9,906 nucleotides of DNA from Bacteroidales bacterium UBA2716 (GTDB taxonomy: Bacteria > Bacteroidota > Bacteroidia > Bacteroidales > UBA932), in contig DEKS01000153.1 in assembly GCA_002354005.1 (NCBI GenBank), positions 1 to 9,906 of the forward strand, read 5' to 3'. Both the position numbers and the translations under genes were made by a program. Within the stretch, counting starts at the first letter, position 1. The number at the start of each line of letters is the position of its first letter. Under the pieces are notes generated by a model that saw only the letters and a list, made by a program, of their open reading frames with translations, searched no databases and was not told the DNA's origin. This document shows, one piece after another, positions 5,232 through 9,906 of this stretch.

Positions 5232-6200
5232 ATGTCCCTGAAAGACAGCATCAGGGCCAGAGTGAAAAGTTGGAACGGGGAAGGGGTCATCATGATTCTT
5301 TCCCTTGTTCTGGCTGTACTTATATGGGTGCTGACCAATCTTTCAAAAGACTATTCGGGCACCATCAGCGTGCCCGTTGTAGCCCAGTGCAATATTGACG
5401 GGCACGGCATGGAGTCCACCAACACCGTGGTGGTGAGCGCCCGCTGCCGCACGGACGGATTCCGCCTCCTGCGGGAACGCAGCCGCAAGGAGCGCGACGT
5501 CGTGGTGGTCCCCTTCGACCGGGCCGATCTCCGCAATACGGCGCCCCATACCTATTGCCTTATCGGCAGCACCATCAACTCCTACGTGAACGAGTTTTTT
5601 GGGGAAGGGGCGCAGGTGGAGGCCTTTATTTCCGACACCCTCAAATTTATTTTCCCCGCAGAGAACCACAAACGAGTGCCCGTAGAGGTGCATAAGAGCG
5701 TGGTGTGCCGTTCCCAGTACATGCCCAGCGGCCCGTTCCGCGTCACGCCGGATTCCGTTACCGTGTATGGCGACGATGCGCACCTGGAGGCCGTGGAAAA
5801 GGTGGTAGCCTCCCGTTTGCTGTTATCGGACGTTCACGAGTCCCAGCACGGGGTGCTTCGCCTCTCGCCCATCAAGGGCGTGCGGCTCTCCACGGAGGAG
5901 GTCAGTTTTGAACTGCCCGTCTCCCGTTTCGTGGAGCTTCGTACAACGGTTCCCATCGAAGTGTGGAATGCGCCTGCCGGGCATGAGATTCAAGTGTATC
6001 CGCCTACTGCCCAGGTGGTTATGCGCTGCGCCTTCCCGCTGGCCAAAGACCCTGTCGCCGCTTTCAAACTGTATGTGGATTGGAAGGACTTCAACGCCTC
6101 CCTCACTGGTCGTTGCGCCGCCCGCACCCTCCGGCTGCCTGCCGGCGTGCTGGAATACCGGGTGGAGCCGGAAGTATTTGACTGCGTGGAACTTCGCTGA
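5232..6200 (+). CDS. YbbR/CdaR-like membrane-anchored protein
   Basis: A 322-residue protein with a short cytoplasmic N-terminus, one membrane helix (about 18-37, VIMILSLVLAVLIWVL) and a large beta-rich extracytoplasmic part. The segment around 175-195 (VTVYGDDAHLEAVEKVVAS) matches the recurring YbbR-domain pattern of a beta hairpin followed by a short helix. In Firmicutes, YbbR-domain CdaR regulates the diadenylate cyclase CdaA. Here no cyclase gene is adjacent, and a direct link to c-di-AMP is unproven. The position between yajC and coaE is one I associate with Bacteroidota genomes. The stop codon overlaps the coaE start by one base (TGATG). Confidence 0.82.
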   Translation: MSLKDSIRARVKSWNGEGVIMILSLVLAVLIWVLTNLSKDYSGTISVPVVAQCNIDGHGMESTNTVVVSARCRTDGFRLLRERSRKERDVVVVPFDRADLRNTAPHTYCLIGSTINSYVNEFFGEGAQVEAFISDTLKFIFPAENHKRVPVEVHKSVVCRSQYMPSGPFRVTPDSVTVYGDDAHLEAVEKVVASRLLLSDVHESQHGVLRLSPIKGVRLSTEEVSFELPVSRFVELRTTVPIEVWNAPAGHEIQVYPPTAQVVMRCAFPLAKDPVAAFKLYVDWKDFNASLTGRCAARTLRLPAGVLEYRVEPEVFDCVELR

Positions 6201-6778
6201 TGGAAACCATCATCTTAACCGGCCTTATCGGCAGCGGCAAGTCCGCTGTGAGCGCCCTGCTTGCCGAGCGGGGCATTCCTGTCTATGATTCGGACGCCCG
6301 CACCAAGGCTCTCTATGACGAGAACCCGACGCTGGTTCCGGCCCTGGAAAAGGTGCTGGGAATCCCGCTCCGTACCGCTGGCGGGAAACTGGACCGGAAG
6401 ACCCTGGCGGCCGTGATTTTTTCAGACGCAAAGGCCCGCGAGCAGGTGGAGAACACGGTCTATCCGGCTGTGCTGGAGGATTTTCTCCGTTGGCGGGAAG
6501 CGCATGTCCACGCCCCCTTTGTGGTGATGGAGTCGGCCGTTATTCTTTTCAAACCCATTTTTAACGGGCTGGCAGACAAAGTGGTGCTGGTGACGGCGCC
6601 GCGGGAAGTCCGCTTGCAGCGGGTGATGGCCCGTGACGGCCTGGGGGCGGAAGAGGTGCTGCGGCGGATGGACGCACAGCAGCTGCCCCGGGAGGGCATC
6701 GGCGCGGTCATTGTCAACGACGGAACGCCGGAGCAGCTCCGCGCAGCCGTAGACGCCGTGTTTTTTCCAAAAAAATGA
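6200..6778 (+). CDS. coaE: Dephospho-CoA kinase
   Basis: This 192-residue P-loop kinase catalyses the last step of coenzyme A synthesis, phosphorylating the 3'-OH of dephospho-CoA with ATP. The Walker A motif is GLIGSGKS (8-15). VYDSD (28-32) matches the conserved Asp-containing motif after strand 2. The substrate-binding and lid region around 105-150 includes VVMESAVILF, where the family usually has a V(x)DxPLLFE-like segment, and an Arg-rich stretch with RLQRVMARDGL. The C-terminal IVNDGTPEQL is the family-typical NDG segment. The length is normal. It is coupled to the upstream ybbR-like gene by a one-base overlap, and a short promoter-like gap of 34 bp follows it. Confidence 0.93.
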   Translation: METIILTGLIGSGKSAVSALLAERGIPVYDSDARTKALYDENPTLVPALEKVLGIPLRTAGGKLDRKTLAAVIFSDAKAREQVENTVYPAVLEDFLRWREAHVHAPFVVMESAVILFKPIFNGLADKVVLVTAPREVRLQRVMARDGLGAEEVLRRMDAQQLPREGIGAVIVNDGTPEQLRAAVDAVFFPKK

Positions 6779-6779
6779 C

Positions 6780-6787
6780 TATATTTG
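6780..6787 (+). promoter_or_regulatory. Possible Bacteroidota-type -7 box before the DUF5606 gene
   Basis: TATATTTG matches TAnnTTTG and ends 25 bp before the ATG at 6813, in the only gap over 30 bp between nusB and the lipoprotein gene. The expected -33 region is a T-rich stretch just after 6758, without a clear TTG. The box suggests that the DUF5606-rimO-lipoprotein genes can be transcribed apart from the nusB train. Confidence 0.45.
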
Positions 6788-6812
6788 TAAGATTTTGAAA
6801 CCAAGCTATATC

Positions 6813-7244
6813 ATGAAAACCGATCTCGCAAAAACCCTTTCTATCCGTGGTCAGCACGGACTGTTCAATTATATCGCCCAGTCGCGCACCGGCGCCATCG
6901 TAGAGGCTCTGTCCGATAAAAAGCGCGCCAACTTTGCCGCCAATGCCGGCATCACCACCCTGGAAGACATCTCCATCTATACGGAGGAAGGGGAAGTGAA
7001 GCTCTCGGAGGTATTCACCAAACTGCACGAGGTACTGGGTGAGCAGGACGCTCCGTCGGCAAAGGCTGCCGATGCAGAGCTCAAGGCGCTGTTTGCCAAG
7101 GCCCTGCCCAACTACGACGCAGGCCGCTTCTATGTGTCCCACATGAAGAAAGTGGTGGAGTGGTATAATGAACTCAAGAAGTACGCTTCGCTGGAATTCA
7201 TGACCGACGAAGACCGCGAGGCTGCTGCTAAAGAGGAGGCGTAA
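6813..7244 (+). CDS. DUF5606 family protein, function unknown
   Basis: A 143-residue soluble protein of a family I know only from Bacteroidota. The conserved N-terminal block (LAKTLSIRGQHGLFNYIAQS, about 5-24) resembles a small beta-barrel-like module. A middle region (about 45-75) is predicted to mix strand and helix, and the C-terminus (VSHMKKVVEWYNELKKYASLEF) is helical with an acidic, Ala-rich tail. There is no signal peptide or membrane helix, and no catalytic motif that I can identify. I chose ATG 6813 over an in-frame TTG at 6795 because the family alignment begins at MKTDLAK and the TTG lies close to the -7 box. The stop at 7242-7244 abuts the rimO start codon directly. Confidence 0.87.
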   Translation: MKTDLAKTLSIRGQHGLFNYIAQSRTGAIVEALSDKKRANFAANAGITTLEDISIYTEEGEVKLSEVFTKLHEVLGEQDAPSAKAADAELKALFAKALPNYDAGRFYVSHMKKVVEWYNELKKYASLEFMTDEDREAAAKEEA

Positions 7245-8558
7245 ATGCCCACCCTGCAGGTCATTACACTGGGATGCTCCAAGAATACCGTAGATACGGA
7301 GCATCTGCTGTTCCAGGTCCGGCACGCCTATGAGCTGGTCCCGGAGTCGGAATCCCGTCCGGTCGATGTACTCCTGGTGAATACCTGCGGTTTTATTGGC
7401 GATGCCAAGCAGCAAAGCATCCAGACCATCCTGGCCTGCGTAGCGCGCAAAAAGGCCGGGGAAGTGGGGCGCCTCATCGTTTTTGGCTGCCTGTCCCAGC
7501 GGTACGCTTCCGAGCTGCCGTCCCTCATTCCGGAGGTGGACGGCTGGTTCGGTGCGCGGGACCTGGCTCCGCTGGTGGAGGCCCTGGGCTGCCAATACAA
7601 GGCCGGGGAGTCCTATCGGCGGGTCCTGACGGAAGGAAACAAGCCCTACGCCTATTTCAAGATTTCCGAGGGCTGCAACCGGCGCTGCTCCTACTGCGCC
7701 ATTCCGTTTATCCGCGGCGCCCATCGTTCCGTACCCATGGAAGAGCTGGTGGAAGAAGCTAAAGAGCTGGCCGCCAGGGGGATCCGGGAACTCATTATCA
7801 TCGCTCAGGATACCACCTATTACGGCCTGGACCTGTACGGACGGCGTGCGCTCGCGGAACTGCTTCGCAAGCTTTCCTATGTGGACGGTATCGAGTGGCT
7901 GCGCATCCACTATTCCTATCCGGCCGATTTCCCGGAGGATGTCCTGGAAGAGATGGCCCGCAATCCCAAGGTGTGCAAATACATGGACATTCCGCTCCAG
8001 CATGTGAGCGACCGGGTGCTGGACAAGATGCATCGGCACGTAGATGGCGCCTGGACACGGGAACTCATCCGCCGCATGCGGGAAAAGGTGCCGGGCGTTG
8101 CCATCCGTACCACGCTGATCGTCGGACATCCCGGCGAGCGTCAGGCCGATTTTGACGAGCTGCTCGCTTTTGTGCAGGAAGCCCGTTTCCAGCGTATGGG
8201 CGCCTTCACCTATTCGGAGGAAGAAGGAACCTATGGCGCGGAGCATTACCGGGACAGCATATCGGCCAAAGTGAAACAAAAGCGGCTGGACATGCTCATG
8301 GAAGCGCAGCGTGGCATTTCTCTTGCATACAACCAGTCCAGGATTGGCACCGAGGTCCGTGTCCTGGTGGACGACTTCGTGGAAGGCACCCTGGTGTGCC
8401 GCAGCGAATTCGAGAGCCCGGAGGTGGACGGCGAGATCCTGGTGAAATACACCCCGGAGGCATTTGACGGCGTGGAGCCGTATTCGCTGGTGGGTGAATT
8501 CCTTCAGGTGCGCATTACCGGAGCCGACGAATATGACCTTACAGCACAAGTGATATGA
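7245..8558 (+). CDS. rimO: Ribosomal protein S12 methylthiotransferase RimO
   Basis: A 437-residue radical-SAM methylthiotransferase. The N-terminal UPF0004 domain supplies three cluster cysteines: C11 (TLGCSKN), C48 (VNTCGF) and C82 (FGCLSQRY). The radical-SAM CxxxCxxC motif is at C144, C148 and C151 (SEGCNRRCSYCAIP). The C-terminal segment (about 370-437) fits a TRAM domain. The TLGCSKN and SEGCNRRCSYCAIP wording and the YPADFPED and DIPLQH segments place it with RimO rather than the tRNA enzymes MiaB or MtaB. RimO adds a methylthio group to the conserved Asp of ribosomal protein uS12, using SAM. It starts immediately after the DUF5606 stop and overlaps the next gene by 4 bp (ATGA). Confidence 0.94.
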   Translation: MPTLQVITLGCSKNTVDTEHLLFQVRHAYELVPESESRPVDVLLVNTCGFIGDAKQQSIQTILACVARKKAGEVGRLIVFGCLSQRYASELPSLIPEVDGWFGARDLAPLVEALGCQYKAGESYRRVLTEGNKPYAYFKISEGCNRRCSYCAIPFIRGAHRSVPMEELVEEAKELAARGIRELIIIAQDTTYYGLDLYGRRALAELLRKLSYVDGIEWLRIHYSYPADFPEDVLEEMARNPKVCKYMDIPLQHVSDRVLDKMHRHVDGAWTRELIRRMREKVPGVAIRTTLIVGHPGERQADFDELLAFVQEARFQRMGAFTYSEEEGTYGAEHYRDSISAKVKQKRLDMLMEAQRGISLAYNQSRIGTEVRVLVDDFVEGTLVCRSEFESPEVDGEILVKYTPEAFDGVEPYSLVGEFLQVRITGADEYDLTAQVI

Positions 8559-9505
8559 AACATTCCTGGATTTTAGCGTCAGTTTTGCTCACCGCGGCCT
8601 GCTCTCCGCAGGTGTATCCGCTGTACATGGACGTGCGGAATCCTTCCTCTTCCGGCCTTAACCTGGCCTGGAAGGAAATTTCCATCGTGTATCGGGACGG
8701 AACCAATCAGGTAGATTCCCTTTTCGACCGCCAGGCGGCGTCGTCCATGGCCCGCAGCCTGGAAGAGGACTATTTTGGCGGGGAGGAGAAGGTGGGTATT
8801 TACCGCCTGCCGGAGTTGGACAGCATGTCGGTGGAGCTGATGCATTCGCTGGTGATGGATACCGGCGGGGATGTGGTGTTTGTCCTCAAAACCAATCTGG
8901 GCATACCTGCACCCGAGACCAATCAGGTGGTAAAGGATGCCACCTCTGTCGATTCCGCCTTTGTGTGCCCTGTAGCCGTGCCGGTGAAAACCCACCTGGA
9001 TGTGTACGACAGCATGGGGCAGGACAAGGTGCATTCCTACAACGGCTCAGCCGTGCTCCGGACGCGGGTGTTCAACAATGGCTTGCTCACGCAGGAAGCC
9101 CTGGGAGAGAAAGCCCTGCGCAGCCTGGGAGCGGAGGCAGAAGTTGTGGGAGAGCGCATCAGCCGGCGTTTCCTCTCCACCTGGATTAAGGAGGCCTTCA
9201 GCTTCTATTATTTTGACATGGGGTCCGAACCCTGGATCGATGGCATCCTGCAGGTGATGGACGGCAAATTTGCCGCCGCTGTGGACTGCTGGACCAAGCT
9301 GGTTAAACGGGGCGATGCCACCCACCGTGCCTGCGCCTGTTACAACATTGCCCAGGCTTTCTATCTGATGGAAGACTACGAGCTCAGTCAGCGCTGGCTA
9401 AAAGAGGCCGAAAAATTGGAGAATGTGTCGCTGGCTCCGGGCCTTCAAAAAAGGCTGGACGCCCACTTGGAAAAGCGGAAGAAAATTATTAATTTTGCAG
9501 GATAG
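8555..9505 (+). CDS. Predicted lipoprotein with C-terminal tetratricopeptide-like region (DUF6340-like)
   Basis: A 316-residue protein with an N-terminal lipoprotein signal: a positive start, a hydrophobic stretch, then LLTAACS with the modified Cys at position 16 (Thr at -3 is slightly atypical). It is therefore probably anchored in the periplasmic or outer membrane. The middle part (about 35-200) is an alpha/beta region that I associate with the DUF6340 family of Bacteroidota. It includes the segments IYRLPELDSMS and GGDVVFVLKTNLG. Residues about 230-305 form paired helices resembling one or two TPR units (DGKFAAAVDCWTKLVKRGD and NIAQAFYLMEDYELSQRW). The function is unknown. It is translationally coupled to rimO by ATGA, although no functional link to RimO is obvious. 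Codon use is like that of its neighbours. Confidence 0.8.
   Translation: MKHSWILASVLLTAACSPQVYPLYMDVRNPSSSGLNLAWKEISIVYRDGTNQVDSLFDRQAASSMARSLEEDYFGGEEKVGIYRLPELDSMSVELMHSLVMDTGGDVVFVLKTNLGIPAPETNQVVKDATSVDSAFVCPVAVPVKTHLDVYDSMGQDKVHSYNGSAVLRTRVFNNGLLTQEALGEKALRSLGAEAEVVGERISRRFLSTWIKEAFSFYYFDMGSEPWIDGILQVMDGKFAAAVDCWTKLVKRGDATHRACACYNIAQAFYLMEDYELSQRWLKEAEKLENVSLAPGLQKRLDAHLEKRKKIINFAG
9467..9497 (+). promoter_or_regulatory. Promoter for pckA (TTG -33, TAnnTTTG -7)
   Basis: TTG at 9467-9469 and TAATTTTG at 9490-9497 are separated by 20 bp, matching the Bacteroidota promoter layout (-33 TTTG, 19-21 bp, -7 TAnnTTTG). Both elements lie within the last codons of the lipoprotein gene. The pckA ATG follows 36 bp after the -7 box, through an AT-rich leader that contrasts with the GC-rich surroundings. 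This is the best-formed promoter in the window. Confidence 0.7.
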
Positions 9506-9532
9506 AAATTACAATTAATTCTAGATATTTTT

Positions 9533-9906
9533 ATGTCAAGCATCGATCTTAAAAAGTACGGCATCAAGGGTGTTAAGGAAATCCTCTACAACCCCACCTA
9601 CGAAGTCCTCTACAATGAGGAAACCAAACCCGGTCTGGAAGGTTATGACAAAGGTCAGGTAACCGAACTGGGCGCCATTAACGTAATGACTGGCGTTTAC
9701 ACCGGCCGTTCTCCCAAAGACAAGTACATCGTGTACGACAACACCACCAAGGAAGGCAAACCCGGCGAAATCTGGTGGACCACGGAAGGCTATCCCAACG
9801 ATAACCACAAAATGAGCGTCTCCACCTGGAAAGTGGTGAAGAAACTCGCTCAGCAGCAGCTCAGCGGCAAGCGCCTCTTTGTGGTGGACGGTTTCTGCGG
9901 CACCCA
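9533..9906 (+). CDS. pckA: ATP-dependent phosphoenolpyruvate carboxykinase, 5' part (runs off the right edge)
   Basis: The first 124 residues of a protein that should be about 535 residues long. It begins MSSIDLKKYGI, and the segments EETKPGLEGYDKGQVTELGA (29-48) and MTGVYTGRSPKDKY (52-65) are diagnostic. R59 corresponds to the oxaloacetate-binding Arg65 of E. coli PckA, and the RLFVVDGFCGT segment at the edge is also conserved. The catalytic core, Walker-type kinase motifs and metal ligands lie beyond the window. PckA interconverts oxaloacetate + ATP and PEP + CO2 + ADP. In gut Bacteroidales it often runs in the CO2-fixing direction during succinate fermentation. It is set apart from the upstream train by its own promoter and an AT-rich 27-bp gap. 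Third-position base use looks strongly biased, as in highly expressed genes. Confidence 0.96.
   Translation, partial: MSSIDLKKYGIKGVKEILYNPTYEVLYNEETKPGLEGYDKGQVTELGAINVMTGVYTGRSPKDKYIVYDNTTKEGKPGEIWWTTEGYPNDNHKMSVSTWKVVKKLAQQQLSGKRLFVVDGFCGT

Noticed and set aside
6761..6776. T6-CC-A7 stretch after coaE as a terminator
   Set aside because: An all A-T stem with a 2-nt loop cannot form a stable terminator hairpin; it overlaps the last codons of coaE and is more likely promoter-associated.
6795..6812. Upstream TTG start for the DUF5606 protein, adding six residues
   Set aside because: An ATG at 6813 matches the usual family start, and the TTG would lie at or next to the likely transcription start.
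6714..8549. A 611-codon open frame antisense to rimO and DUF5606
   Set aside because: It lies opposite well-recognised genes and is a by-product of GC-rich codon bias; its translation shows no domain I recognise.

Overview
The window looks like a GC-rich member of the Bacteroidales (Bacteroidota). Three lineage-typical proteins support this: a single-domain PUR-type nucleic-acid-binding protein (DUF3276), a DUF5606 protein and a roughly 306-residue long-form NusB. The order nusB-yajC-ybbR-coaE also fits, as do promoter boxes of the Bacteroidota form TAnnTTTG. The high GC suggests a lineage such as Rikenellaceae or a related uncultured family rather than Bacteroides itself, but that is inference.

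Layout. Positions 1-~174 hold no recognisable gene. Positions 175-505 hold about 13 copies of a 22-bp-spaced repeat with a conserved 13-bp core, arranged as two blocks in opposite orientation. A strong intrinsic terminator (518-548, minus strand) closes the leftward operon. That operon, read right to left, is an amidohydrolase of the MTA/SAH-deaminase type (3482-2232) followed by two tandem, clearly duplicated purine nucleoside phosphorylases (2221-1394 and 1397-573, overlapping by 4 bp). Upstream of it, also on the minus strand, is the small PUR/DUF3276 protein (3881-3534), with its own hairpin terminator between it and the amidohydrolase.

An 87-bp divergent intergenic region (3882-3968) separates this half from a rightward gene train: nusB, yajC, a YbbR/CdaR-like membrane protein, coaE, a DUF5606 protein, rimO and a lipoprotein with a C-terminal helical-repeat region. 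Spacing is tight, with ATGA or TGATG overlaps at several junctions. The window ends inside pckA (ATP-type PEP carboxykinase), which has its own well-formed promoter inside the 3' end of the lipoprotein gene.

Functionally, the leftward operon can be read as a deamination-first nucleoside salvage route: MTA, SAH or adenosine is deaminated, then the inosine-type product is phosphorolysed. The two phosphorylases differ at the residue that reads position 6 of the purine (Asn in one, Asp in the other), which suggests divided substrate ranges. The rightward genes are housekeeping: transcription antitermination, Sec accessory, CoA synthesis, ribosomal protein S12 methylthiolation and gluconeogenesis. 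The best candidates for something undescribed are the inverted 22-bp repeat element at the left and the diverged phosphorylase pair.
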